The notes under the pieces are model-generated. The model worked only from the letters and a program-made list of their open reading frames with translations, ran no database searches and was not told the DNA's origin. The position numbers were made by a program, and so were the translations under genes. Shown piece by piece: positions 33,158 to 41,058 of a DNA stretch of 54,633 bases. Positions within the stretch are counted from its first letter, which is position 1, and the number at the start of each line of letters is the position of its first letter. The stretch is from Desulfosporosinus shakirovi (GTDB lineage: Bacteria > Bacillota > Desulfitobacteriia > Desulfitobacteriales > Desulfitobacteriaceae), in the NCBI RefSeq assembly GCF_020595055.1, contig NZ_JAJDOO010000008.1, positions 129,742 through 184,374 on the forward strand, read 5' to 3'.

Positions 33158-33336
33158 GCCTAAACCCCTCTTCCGAAACATTTCTCTCTAATACAAGCCT
33201 GTCCAGGAATGTGAAGGTTTAAACAAAGTAGCAACTCTAAACAATAATATTCTCGAGGGACAACACCTTTCTCGTATAAAGCATGCCTCTTAGCCATAAA
33301 TATGGGTATCGTGATTTTCATAGAAAGGAGCTTCTC

Positions 33337-34077
33337 ATGCACGACATCTTCGAGATCGTCTGGATCAGTATGATAGCCGGACTGGCTACTACACTTGGCA
33401 GCCTGCTTGTCCTCATGTTTGGCAAACCAAAAGAGCGTATCCTTGCCTCCCTTTTAGCCGGTGCCGGAGGAGTTATGTTAGCAGTTGTGAGCGTTGATTT
33501 GCTCCCGGAGGCTTGGGAGGTCGGGCCACCCATTCAAGTATGCTTAGGGTTTGTCCTCGGACTGCTTTTCATGTATCTGGCAGACATGCGCCTCAATGTC
33601 TCCCATGACACGCTCCCTCTGTCACGACGACAACGACTTAAAAAAACCGGCCTGCTTGTCGCCGCCGGTATTGCCTTACACGATATCCCCGAGGGGATGG
33701 CCATTGCAGTCAGTCAGGAAGCCGCTCCCGGTCTGGGATTTCTGATTGCCTTTGGAATTACGTTACATAATCTTCCTGAAGGAATGGCAACGACAGCTCC
33801 CTTAAAAATGGCCCAAATCCGTTGGTGGAAAATCCTTCTGCTTAACATTGGAATTGCTTTTTTCACGCCCCTTGGTGCCTTGCTCGGTCTCCTCGCCCTG
33901 GAGGGAGTAAAAGATTCCCTCGCCTTCTTTCTGGCCTTTGCAGCCGGGGCCATGACCTTACTCGTTTTTGCTGAGTTGATGCCCCTTTCCCGCGAACGGC
34001 ACCCCCGCTACGCCTTGCTCGGTGGTACTATCGGATTCATCATATTTGCCTCGATCAGTCTGTTGCTTCCAGCCTAA
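33337..34077 (+). CDS. ZIP-family divalent metal transporter
   Basis: A 246-residue polytopic membrane protein with about eight segments. The metal-binding signatures are 'ALHDIPEGMAIAVS' and 'TLHNLPEGMATT' in segments 4 and 5, giving the His, Asn/Asp and Glu ligands of ZIP proteins (zinc, iron or manganese uptake or release). The ATG at 33337 follows an AAAGGAG site at the right spacing; an upstream in-frame start at 33283 is less likely. It reads opposite to its neighbours and ends in a shared bidirectional terminator. Substrate cannot be set from sequence. Confidence 0.9.
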   Translation: MHDIFEIVWISMIAGLATTLGSLLVLMFGKPKERILASLLAGAGGVMLAVVSVDLLPEAWEVGPPIQVCLGFVLGLLFMYLADMRLNVSHDTLPLSRRQRLKKTGLLVAAGIALHDIPEGMAIAVSQEAAPGLGFLIAFGITLHNLPEGMATTAPLKMAQIRWWKILLLNIGIAFFTPLGALLGLLALEGVKDSLAFFLAFAAGAMTLLVFAELMPLSRERHPRYALLGGTIGFIIFASISLLLPA

Positions 34078-34134
34078 GGACCCTTTAGCCGGAGCTAAAA
34101 AAAGTGTTTATCACATAACTATCTCTCAAAGATT

Positions 34135-34176
34135 AGCAGGGACGTAACGAAATTAATTCTTCGTTACGTCCCTGCT
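34135..34176. terminator. Bidirectional terminator between the ZIP and SGNH genes
   Basis: Perfect 16-bp stem 'AGCAGGGACGTAACGA' with its complement around a 10-base loop, followed by TTTTA on the plus strand. It separates two convergent genes. Confidence 0.85.
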
Positions 34177-34274
34177 TTTAGGTAATGATTATTTATAATC
34201 ATACGGCAATCGTTTAGTCAATTTGTTAACTTTTCTAAATCCTCTAAACTTAAACAAAACTAATAACTCCCACG

Positions 34275-34961
34275 TTACTTAAGCACCTGAGCCGCATAGT
34301 CTCCCATGGCTTTATATCCTTTGGCATTGGGATACTTATCATTAATGGTTAACCCGGTTAAATATTTCCCCTCAGTATCAAACAATGCTTTGGAAAAATC
34401 TAAAGTTAAGATTTCCTCCTGCTGAGCGTAACCCCATTCCCATTCTCGAGTCTCATTAATACTTTCACGCTCTCCGGGATACTCGATCGGCAAGGCAAGA
34501 ATAGGGATAATGTGATTAGATTTAGCTTTTTCCACGATAGCTGTAATATTTGTCTGGACTTCGGCAAGGGGCACATCTTGAAGCGCATCCCCAATTCCGG
34601 CAAAGATGATAACCCTGCCGGGTTTCTCTGCAACCACATCCGTGTCAAAGCGATCCAGCAAGTCTTTCGCAGTTTGCCTTGATTTCCCCTTATTGATCAC
34701 AGGGACCTGAAGAACCTCAGCCATGCGCACGGTCCAAGAATATTCTGGGTCTAAAGGATAGCCGAGAGTAAAAGAATCTCCTAAGGCAACAATCTTCGGG
34801 TTGCTTAGTGATGGATTCGCTGTTGTCGAATCAGGATCCACGGGGACAACAGGCGTCTTTCCACCTTGACCCCAAAATCCTGCAAAACCCGCAATCAAGA
34901 CGATAAGGGCCAGACCAACGGCTACTTGAATCAAGCGTATCTCCAGCCGATATGTTCGCAT
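34275..34961 (-). CDS. Membrane-anchored SGNH/GDSL-type hydrolase
   Basis: A 228-residue protein from the ATG at 34961 (GGAGG site). N-terminal membrane segment ('LIQVAVGLALIVLIAGFAGF'), then the GDSL block I 'ALGDSFTLGYP' with nucleophile Ser, the Gly-containing block II near 'NKGKSRQTAKD', block III 'FAGIGDALQDV' (Gly-Ile-Gly-Asp replacing the more usual Gly-x-Asn-Asp) and block V 'NDKYPNAKGYKAMGDYA', where the usual Asp-x-x-His pair is altered (Lys-Tyr-Pro-Asn). The substitutions could mean a changed or weak esterase. Acts at the cell surface; substrate unknown. Confidence 0.8.
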   Translation of the reverse strand: MRTYRLEIRLIQVAVGLALIVLIAGFAGFWGQGGKTPVVPVDPDSTTANPSLSNPKIVALGDSFTLGYPLDPEYSWTVRMAEVLQVPVINKGKSRQTAKDLLDRFDTDVVAEKPGRVIIFAGIGDALQDVPLAEVQTNITAIVEKAKSNHIIPILALPIEYPGERESINETREWEWGYAQQEEILTLDFSKALFDTEGKYLTGLTINDKYPNAKGYKAMGDYAAQVLK

Positions 34962-35126
34962 AAAAATTCCTCCTTCCTTTATCAAATATTCTACATCCTT
35001 GACCACTTTCCTTCTTCATTCTACATTCTGCATTCTACATTCCTTCTGACTGATCCTGTGAACGCATCATACACCAGTATACACTTTGGCGCATATTTTG
35101 GTATAAGGAAAAAAGGAGGTTGCCTT

Positions 35127-35603
35127 ATGAATTACATTATCAAAGCCCGCGAATTAGGAGAAGCCTTGTCCCAAACTCCGGAAGTTCAAGCATTAAAAAC
35201 TGCCGAGGCTTCTATCATGACCGATCCTATGAGTAAAGAGGCATTCGTTCAATATCAAGAAAAAGAACGCGGGCTTGTAACCACTCAAATGCTCAGTAAA
35301 ATTGTTCCGGAAAAGGACACTCTAGCCCTTCTCGATCTAAAAGTTCGCTTAATGAACAAACACCCTCTAATTAAAGCCTATTTTGTTCAACAGCAAAACT
35401 ATGAGAAACTAATGGCTATGGTTAATTTGACCCTGACTACAGCGATGCATGGAATGCCATCTGCCAGTGACCTGCCCATTCCGGAAGAGTTTAAAGGCAT
35501 GGCCCAGCAAATTCTCGACAAAATCAGTGGTGGAAATGCTATGGAGAAAATGCAAATCTCGCCTGACATGTTAAAAGGCATTAAACTCCCTCCCAATCTC
35601 TAG
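35127..35603 (+). CDS. YlbF-family protein
   Basis: Starts at the ATG at 35127 behind an excellent AAAGGAGG site (the open frame itself extends upstream to 34866). The 158 residues are mostly helical, with the YlbF/YmcA pattern 'MNYIIKARELGEALSQTPE' and 'DPMSKEAFVQYQEKERGL'. In B. subtilis YlbF, YmcA and YaaT form an Fe-S containing complex that steers RNase Y and affects competence, sporulation and biofilm formation. The C-terminal extension ('DLPIPEEFKGMAQQILDKIS') is typical of longer family members. It is the first gene of a plus-strand run followed by three small uncharacterised ORFs. Confidence 0.85.
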   Translation: MNYIIKARELGEALSQTPEVQALKTAEASIMTDPMSKEAFVQYQEKERGLVTTQMLSKIVPEKDTLALLDLKVRLMNKHPLIKAYFVQQQNYEKLMAMVNLTLTTAMHGMPSASDLPIPEEFKGMAQQILDKISGGNAMEKMQISPDMLKGIKLPPNL

Positions 35604-35625
35604 TCATAGAAGGTGTGATTGAGTA

Positions 35626-35748
35626 ATGAGACCCGCCGGTTATCAGGGAGCACATTTTATAAACGACATCTCACATCCTCTGACTTTAATTGCCTTTCTT
35701 ATGGTCATCGTATTGGGGGGGTGGGTGACTATACGCGCTTGGTTCTGA
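35626..35748 (+). CDS. 40-residue single-span membrane peptide, unknown
   Basis: Short frame 22 bases after ylbF, with an AAGGTG-type ribosome binding site. The sequence starts 'MRPAGYQGAHFINDISHP' and then forms one membrane segment, 'LTLIAFLMVIVLGGWVTIRA'. I do not recognise the family. The compact spacing between ylbF and the next ORF suggests that it is translated. Confidence 0.5.
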   Translation: MRPAGYQGAHFINDISHPLTLIAFLMVIVLGGWVTIRAWF

Positions 35749-35772
35749 TGACTAGCAGGAAGGGGGAACGCC

Positions 35773-36408
35773 GTGATCAACAAACATGACTGTATCGCCC
35801 CGTTACCGGCGACTCCTTTTTCCTTTTCTATCTTAGTGACAAGCCCTATCCGCCGAAACCTATTGTACTGTCCCGTCAGTTCCATCATATTTCCTTTGGC
35901 TAAAACAAGAATCCAATTTGCTTCTATGATTGTTGCCGGCTTAGATATCTTTATAGCCTTTCTCTTTAAACGTTCTTTAGCTCATCCTCCAGACCTCTCC
36001 CGCCCTGCCCCTGAACAATACCCTGTGACCCTGACCATGCCGCAGCTAAATCAACTGATACGCTCAGCTCTTAATGGGGAAATCCCTCTTTCTTCATCAC
36101 AGAGATCTGTTCCTGGTCAAGGCTTTGGTCCCGTAGGACTGGATGAACCGCTTTTCCCAGATAATCTGAGTGTCTCCTTGATCATTTCGGCTCCATTTGC
36201 ACCCTTCGACGGCAGCCCAGACACATCATTTAATGTCCCATTATTCGAAGTCCCTGGTGTCCCCGGCAACCTAATTATCGCTGTAAGTATACTCATCGCC
36301 CAGTTTTTCATCGAACGAGCGGGAGTCGGAAATGGGGACAAGAACTCAAATGGGAAGGCTGCCATAAGACGAGCTGAGGGAGGGATCCTGTATGTCAATG
36401 CCTTTTAA
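35773..36408 (+). CDS. Uncharacterised membrane-associated protein (211 residues)
   Basis: Begins at a GTG behind a strong AAGGGGG site and is open for 636 bases. Visible features: a short hydrophobic stretch 'ASMIVAGLDIFIAFLFK' near 51-67, a Pro-rich linker, a Phe/Pro/Asp-rich middle part, then 'NLIIAVSILIAQFFIE' near 166-181, ending with a basic tail. No family is recognised, and composition is unusual (many Pro, Ser, Phe). It overlaps the next small ORF by 17 bp. Conservation in related genomes would be needed to confirm it. Confidence 0.45.
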   Translation: MINKHDCIAPLPATPFSFSILVTSPIRRNLLYCPVSSIIFPLAKTRIQFASMIVAGLDIFIAFLFKRSLAHPPDLSRPAPEQYPVTLTMPQLNQLIRSALNGEIPLSSSQRSVPGQGFGPVGLDEPLFPDNLSVSLIISAPFAPFDGSPDTSFNVPLFEVPGVPGNLIIAVSILIAQFFIERAGVGNGDKNSNGKAAIRRAEGGILYVNAF

Positions 36409-36697
36409 GTCCCCATCCTATCCCGATTGTTGTCCGCCCTCTTCTGCCCCTCGTTCAAGACCACCCTTAAATTCCAGGACTTCAGATTCTTGGAATTACA
36501 CCTTTAAGCGCCTTATACCCCTTCTGGAATATCCAACTGTTGGAGTCGGCCTTCTGGCCTGTACCTTCTTCTTCTTCACTGCCTTTCTTTCAGATCCCAT
36601 CTTAGTCAATATAACCTCGATGACATTAGGAATCGTCGTAACAATAACCACATTCAGCCTCCTGATATTGATCATATTTATTCAGATATTATTATGA
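36392..36697 (+). CDS. Small two-span membrane protein, unknown (101 residues)
   Basis: Starts at an ATG after GGAGGGATCC inside the end of the previous ORF. The first 50 residues are Ser/Pro-rich with two adjacent Cys ('YPDCCPPSS'); then come two membrane segments, 'PTVGVGLLACTFFFFTAFLS' and 'LGIVVTITTFSLLILIIFIQ', ending directly in the membrane. No known family. It completes the ylbF-linked group. Confidence 0.5.
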   Translation: MSMPFKSPSYPDCCPPSSAPRSRPPLNSRTSDSWNYTFKRLIPLLEYPTVGVGLLACTFFFFTAFLSDPILVNITSMTLGIVVTITTFSLLILIIFIQILL

Positions 36698-36780
36698 GTA
36701 AGGCAATGGCTCTCCTTTAAAGAATTATAACTGACAAAGTGGGCTTTATTATAGAATTTAGCAGAGTTCTAAAACAAATT

Positions 36781-36820
36781 AAGGCTGAACAAAACTTCAA
36801 ATAAGTTTTGTTCAGCCCTT
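36781..36820. terminator. Bidirectional terminator between the ylbF group and the Gly/Pro/Gln-rich gene
   Basis: 15-bp perfect stem 'GGCTGAACAAAACTT' (36783-36797 with 36803-36817) with a 5-base loop, lying between convergent genes. Confidence 0.8.
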
Positions 36821-36870
36821 ACATCGGATTGAAATAGGTTTTTATTATTTGTCAAAGGGTCAAGATCATT

Positions 36871-37800
36871 CTATAACTGATTGGGGCCTCCCAGCGGTGG
36901 AATGGTCGGCGGAAGCGCAGGGACAGGATTTTCCGGACTTACACCCATCTGATTTAACGATTGCAGTAACTCTGGATTCATCGGTACTTCTTCCGGAACG
37001 ATCGGTGCCTTTTTCCTGCCATTCATGAAGCCTGTAATCTTACCCCAAATAGATGTTGCAGTTGTCTTCATGGGGCGTAGAAACGTCATCACACCCATCG
37101 GATCTTTGACTTTCAGAATCAAGGGACCACTCGGAGCTTGCCCCAGCTGTGCGGGATTTTCTGCGGAAACTACCACACGGTCGTAATGATGCAGCGGAAC
37201 CGGGCTTTGGAAATGAGCACGATAAACTCCATGACCAACTTGACGCAGAGTTCCGACTAAGAACCCCGTCTTTCCTTTATCATCCACCAAATAAGCAGCA
37301 TATACCCCCGATTGCCCCAGTCCGAGAAAAGTTTGCGGTGCCGGAAGATTGGCAATCAGAAGAAAACTATTGTCCGGGGAAATGGTCGCCACCCCATTGC
37401 CATTAATCCCTTCTTGGGCAGCTTGTAAGATAAGCTGGCGCGCCTGACCCGGGTTATAGGGGATACCTTGCTGATACCCTTGTTCCGGCACATATCCCAT
37501 ACCAGGATTAGGTCCACCCTGTACCGGAGGCGGCCCCTGCCACTGGTTTCCCTGACCCGGTGGGTGCTTAGCTCCAATAAAGCCTCCCCTCATATTTTGG
37601 ATTTGTCCATCCTTTTGGAAGACTCCACTGGCCTTCAGTCCTGAACCAAGTGTATTGCGAATCGAACCCGGAGAGTATCCCGAGCCAAATTGACCATTGG
37701 GTAATTGACCAGAGAAGCCCTGCGGTCCGATGGACTCATAAGGATTATTCGGCTTATCCCCAACGAACCTCACTATGCTCCCTCCTTTATTCACTTTCAA
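36871..37800 (-). CDS. Gly/Pro/Gln-rich protein with an RskA-like beta domain, unknown
   Basis: A 309-residue protein with no signal peptide. Residues 1-120 are low-complexity Gly/Pro/Gln/Asn ('GPQGFSGQLPNGQFGSGYSP', 'PPPVQGGPNPGMGYVPEQ'). Residues about 130-240 form a beta-rich module ('GVATISPDNSFLLIANLP', 'GVYAAYLVDDKGKTGFLVG', 'VVVSAENPAQLGQAPSGP') that recalls the C-terminal domain of anti-sigma-K (RskA-type) proteins, although no anti-sigma helix or membrane segment is present. The C-terminus is again Pro-rich. A spore coat or intracellular matrix role is possible but unproven. Confidence 0.7.
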   Translation of the reverse strand: MKVNKGGSIVRFVGDKPNNPYESIGPQGFSGQLPNGQFGSGYSPGSIRNTLGSGLKASGVFQKDGQIQNMRGGFIGAKHPPGQGNQWQGPPPVQGGPNPGMGYVPEQGYQQGIPYNPGQARQLILQAAQEGINGNGVATISPDNSFLLIANLPAPQTFLGLGQSGVYAAYLVDDKGKTGFLVGTLRQVGHGVYRAHFQSPVPLHHYDRVVVSAENPAQLGQAPSGPLILKVKDPMGVMTFLRPMKTTATSIWGKITGFMNGRKKAPIVPEEVPMNPELLQSLNQMGVSPENPVPALPPTIPPLGGPNQL

Positions 37801-37863
37801 TGTAACTTTATATCATGATATGATAGTGCTCACAGAAGGGTTCTGAAAGGAGGTAAATACTGC

Positions 37864-38802
37864 TTGCCCAATAAATTGACTCACCCTCTTGCCAAAAAAG
37901 TATCTCGCCGTAATTTCTTCCGTGGAATCGGCAGTTTCATAGCAAATCATTGGCTTCTTTCTTCAATCCCCCTTGCCGGAGCAGGAGTCCTCGGCTGGGC
38001 AGAATACGACACTCTTACACTAAAACGCCAAAATTGGGATTTATATTATCCGAACCTGCCGGCAGCCTTAGAGGGAAAAACCATCTGCCAACTAAGCGAT
38101 TTACATCTTGAGACCTTACGAATTTCCCCAGAAAATATCTGCGAAAAGGTAATGGCTGGAAAACCTGACCTCCTCGTGATCACAGGAGATATCATATCTA
38201 CCCGCACGGATCTGGATAAATTAGCCCCCTATTTGGGTGGATTAACTGCTCCTTACGGTAATTTTGTCGTCTTGGGAAACAACGATTACAGTCACCTCTC
38301 CCGCACTCTTTTTAAACGCTATCTCCAAGAATTAAACAGCATTGGATGGACTCCCTTATTAAACGATGCCGCTTTCCTCCCGAACCTAAACCTTTGGGTC
38401 ATCGGAATCGACGACCCGGCGACGGCTCATGATGAAGTAGATTTAGCTTACCAAAAAGTATTCTCTTCTCAGCGACTTGAAACCGATCCTCCCTTTCGCC
38501 TCGTCTTAGCTCATTCCACAGATTGTCTGGACGACGTAGCAAAAAACGGAGCTGATCTTCTTCTCACGGGGCATACCCATGGCGGACAAATCCGCCTGCC
38601 GGGATTCGGGCCTCTGATCACCAATACTTATTTAGGGGACCTGGGGTTTTATGAAGGTTACCATGTCATCAATGGAGTTCCCTTGTATATCAATACGGGT
38701 ATTGGAGAAAGCATGATCCCTTTGCGTTTTAATGTCCCTCCCGAGATTGCTTTTTTCACCTTGCGTAAGGGGAATGGGGAGCCGGGGCTTCGGACTACTT
38801 AG
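37864..38802 (+). CDS. Exported metallophosphoesterase (YaeI/YkuE-like)
   Basis: A 312-residue calcineurin-like phosphoesterase. The twin-arginine motif 'SRRNFFRGIG' near 14-23 and the following hydrophobic stretch predict Tat export or membrane anchoring. Metal-site motifs in order: 'QLSDLHLE' (DxH), 'VITGDII' (GD), 'VLGNNDYS' (GNxD type), 'LVLAHSTD' and 'LLTGHTHGGQ'. Relatives act on UDP-diacylglucosamine-like or lipid-phosphate substrates at the membrane. The TTG start is supported by a perfect AAAGGAGG 10 bases upstream. A large palindromic element begins at the stop codon. Confidence 0.9.
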   Translation: MPNKLTHPLAKKVSRRNFFRGIGSFIANHWLLSSIPLAGAGVLGWAEYDTLTLKRQNWDLYYPNLPAALEGKTICQLSDLHLETLRISPENICEKVMAGKPDLLVITGDIISTRTDLDKLAPYLGGLTAPYGNFVVLGNNDYSHLSRTLFKRYLQELNSIGWTPLLNDAAFLPNLNLWVIGIDDPATAHDEVDLAYQKVFSSQRLETDPPFRLVLAHSTDCLDDVAKNGADLLLTGHTHGGQIRLPGFGPLITNTYLGDLGFYEGYHVINGVPLYINTGIGESMIPLRFNVPPEIAFFTLRKGNGEPGLRTT

Positions 38803-38804
38803 CG

Positions 38805-39093
38805 AGGGACTTGTATGACACAGCGCTCGGTGCTTACGACGCAGAGCAAACTAACCGTTTAAGCGACTGGCTTTGGGGAGCGGGGTTCATCCTTCGGCGA
38901 TAGTATTATTTTGAAGAATCCGCCTACGGCGATAATCTCCACTGGAGACTATCGTGCCAGATGAGCCGTCCCTGGCTCACTGGCGGCAGTGTACATACTT
39001 GTACACTGCCCCGCGTTTCGGGTCGGTCGCTTAAACGGAAGTTTGCTTTTCTGCTTACGTAAAGACGTCGCGCTTGTGTCTCACTGCGTCCCT
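38805..39093. repeat. 289-bp compound palindromic element (with nested family II hairpin)
   Basis: Long inverted arms: 38845-38867 ('AGCAAACTAACCGTTTAAGC') pairs with 39026-39047, and similarity continues outward to 'AGGGAC' at 38805 and 'GTCCCT' at 39088-39093 with gaps. Nested inside are the family II hairpin at 38891-38957, a stem 'TGCCAGATGAGCC/GGCTCACTGGC' near 38954-38984, and a perfect 11-bp stem 'GGCAGTGTACA/TGTACACTGCC' at about 38985-39010. High GC; no coding potential. The words 'CAAACT' and 'AAGCGAC' are shared with the palindrome at 10656-10862, so the two may be related. Confidence 0.7.
38891..38957 (-). repeat. Family II hairpin repeat, copy 2
   Basis: Reverse complement of the citF-citC spacer hairpin: 'CACGATAGTCTCCAGTGGAG' then 'ATTATCGCCGTAGGCG' and a downstream 'ACTATCGCCGAAGG'. 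The stem pair next to the AGT loop is C-G here and G-C in copy 1, and the flanking stem 'CGATA/TATCG' is kept. Confidence 0.65.
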
Positions 39094-39260
39094 GGTCTTA
39101 GGTCAAGGGGGACGTTGCTTGGGAGAAGGCACATTTCATGTGCTCCTTCTGAGTGTATCTTTGGGGACGGTTCTCAGAACTTTTCAGTTAACCCCGAATT
39201 AGCTTATTGGTCCAATCCGCCTAATAAGATGAGGCTGGCTAAATTACACGCTCGAATAGT
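39094..39260. other. Repeat-flanking non-coding stretch
   Basis: Continues the GC-rich repeat region: 'GACGTTGCTTG' at 39111-39121, a stem 'AGAAGGCACA/TGTGCTCCTTCT' near 39124-39150 and the REP-like word 'GGGGACGGTTCTC' at 39163-39175. No gene. Confidence 0.45.
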
Positions 39261-39295
39261 GAAAGCCCCACAACATCGATTGTTGTGGGGCTTTC
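39261..39295 (-). terminator. Terminator of the SleB-like gene
   Basis: 15-bp perfect stem 'GAAAGCCCCACAACA' and complement, 5-base loop, 21 bases after the stop of the hydrolase gene. Confidence 0.8.
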
Positions 39296-39316
39296 GCCCT
39301 GAGTGGGCCTTTACCT

Positions 39317-40405
39317 CTAAATGCTGAACGTATGGTTGCCGATGCGTTTGATAACGGTACGGCTCTTAATCCATTGGTCTGTTGCGGTTTTTGGGTTGTA
39401 GTAAAAGATTGCTCCATTGGTTGGATCCAGACCGGATAGAGCTGCTTCCGCTGCCTTATAGGCCTGATCATTTGGGTCTAGATGAATTTGTCGATCATTT
39501 ACCGCAGTAAAGGCTCCGGATTGGTATACGATTCCTTGTATTGTTTTCGGAAAACGAGGATCCTTCAGGCGATTAAGTACAACTGCTCCGACAGCGACTT
39601 GTCCTATGAAATCTTCCCCTCTGGCTTCTCCATAGATGACACGGCTCAGCAGTTCGATCTCCTGTTCGGAGACTAAGCGCCCCAGTCCTCGTGAATGAAT
39701 CTGGCTTTCAGAGGAGACAGCTGGAACGGCTTTTGGATTCTCTGGTGTCTGACTGTCGTTTTTAGTTGGCGGGAGCTGGCTTATGGTTAATTTCTCAGGT
39801 AATTGAATGTCTTTGTTTACGAATATTTCGTAGGTTTTGATCTCGGACTCGGTTGATGGAAATAAGTTGCTTGAATCTGCAGTGGTATAATCTTCTTGAT
39901 GGTTTTTGGCAAAAATCGGAATACTCCTTAAGACACTTACCCACCAAGGTGTATAGGCTTCATCATCTTCTTCAGCAACTTGTTCCTTCTCAGCAGTATT
40001 TACTTTTGCTTGCGGAGAAGTTACCAAGATTTTATCGGTATATTCTTTTACATCCATCGGCTTGAGATCTTCAGATCTCTTCTTAGTTACTGAAGCCGGA
40101 ACCCATAATGATTGCCCTTCTCTGATTTGATCCGGGCTTTTTACACGGTTAAGCTTTACAAGTTGGTCGACGGTTGTTTGATACCTTTGAGCTAAATCCC
40201 AAAGGGTTTCTCCACGCTGAACTACGATTTTCATCGTGGCTATTGAATTAGTATTGAGCCCGTTATTTGCATTGGTTGTGGTTTCGCTCCCTAGCCCCAG
40301 CACAGGATAAATATTGGCTTGCCATAAAAACAAGCACATTATCCCACATAGGACTATCGCCAAGGATTTCCGACATCGTCGGTGTGGTAATAAAATAAAA
40401 ATCAC
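39317..40405 (-). CDS. LysM-containing SleB-type cell wall hydrolase
   Basis: A 362-residue exported protein: N-terminal membrane or signal segment ('SLAIVLCGIMCLFLWQANIY'), one LysM peptidoglycan-binding module at about 57-101 ('VQRGETLWDLAQRYQTTVDQ', 'NRVKSPDQIREGQSLWVP'), a 130-residue low-conservation linker, and a C-terminal hydrolase_2 domain from about 245 ('SRVIYGEARGED', 'VAVGAVVLNRLKDPRFP', 'IFYYNPKTATDQW'). The Glu in 'YGEARGE' is the expected catalytic acid. SleB proteins are lytic transglycosylases of the spore cortex; the LysM version may act in germination or vegetative wall turnover. Confidence 0.92.
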   Translation of the reverse strand: MIFILLPHRRCRKSLAIVLCGIMCLFLWQANIYPVLGLGSETTTNANNGLNTNSIATMKIVVQRGETLWDLAQRYQTTVDQLVKLNRVKSPDQIREGQSLWVPASVTKKRSEDLKPMDVKEYTDKILVTSPQAKVNTAEKEQVAEEDDEAYTPWWVSVLRSIPIFAKNHQEDYTTADSSNLFPSTESEIKTYEIFVNKDIQLPEKLTISQLPPTKNDSQTPENPKAVPAVSSESQIHSRGLGRLVSEQEIELLSRVIYGEARGEDFIGQVAVGAVVLNRLKDPRFPKTIQGIVYQSGAFTAVNDRQIHLDPNDQAYKAAEAALSGLDPTNGAIFYYNPKTATDQWIKSRTVIKRIGNHTFSI

Positions 40406-40612
40406 CTCTTGATTATTAGACTATTTCTAGTCTTTCCCATTTGAGGTGAGTTTTATAACAACGCTAAATTAAATGCTTAATTGTAGCAGAATGCTTGACA
40501 CTTATTTGTCATAAGCTACTAAAGCAAACATATATTATAATGACTAAGCAAAGGTAGATTAGTCTCATCTTTTGTTTCGTCAAGCTTGGTAAGTGAGGTG
40601 AGGCTGACAACT

Positions 40613-41017
40613 ATGAAGGCTTTTATTAAAAACCTGTTATTGTCGTTTTCTCCCCCCGAAGAAGCCCCGCTCAGCGAGGAAGAACGCCTGCTAATGGAAA
40701 TCGAAGAGACTAGAGAAAAAATGGAACATGCCTGGAACCGCCTGGATTATGCAGACCCGGAATATGTGGATATTGCTGTACTTGAACTGTTGCTAGTTGA
40801 GACCCAATATGGGATTCTTAATAAACGCTATCGTTTGATGCTCGGTATAAACGATAATTCTTACTTTTTGCCATCGGCCGCCAAAGCGTTATCCTCTACA
40901 CTGGAGAAGAATTGCCGAAACCACGCCTTCTATGGCTCCCTACTAAATCGCATTGAAAACCCCCCAACGAAATTAGTTACTCCCCCATTGAATTCCCCAA
41001 ATCCTTATCAGTCATAA
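40613..41017 (+). CDS. DUF2508 (YaaL-like) protein
   Basis: Small 134-residue soluble protein. The central region 'EERLLMEIEETREKMEHAWN' and 'YADPEYVDIAVLELLLVETQ' matches the YaaL/DUF2508 helical family of Firmicutes. The start at 40613 is preceded by GGTGAGG; the frame is open from a TTG at 40586. In bacilli yaaL lies beside bofA and recR, but those are not here, and the C-terminal 40 residues ending 'PPLNSPNPYQS' are an addition. Function unknown. Confidence 0.75.
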   Translation: MKAFIKNLLLSFSPPEEAPLSEEERLLMEIEETREKMEHAWNRLDYADPEYVDIAVLELLLVETQYGILNKRYRLMLGINDNSYFLPSAAKALSSTLEKNCRNHAFYGSLLNRIENPPTKLVTPPLNSPNPYQS

Positions 41018-41047
41018 AGAGCTCCGCCGAATCGGCGGAGCTCTTTA
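41016..41047 (+). terminator. Terminator of the DUF2508 gene
   Basis: GC-rich 15-bp stem 'AAAGAGCTCCGCCGA' with complement, starting within the stop codon, followed by TTTAATATTTG. It also lies just beyond the end of the convergent TetR gene. Confidence 0.85.
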
Positions 41048-41058
41048 ATATTTGTTTG

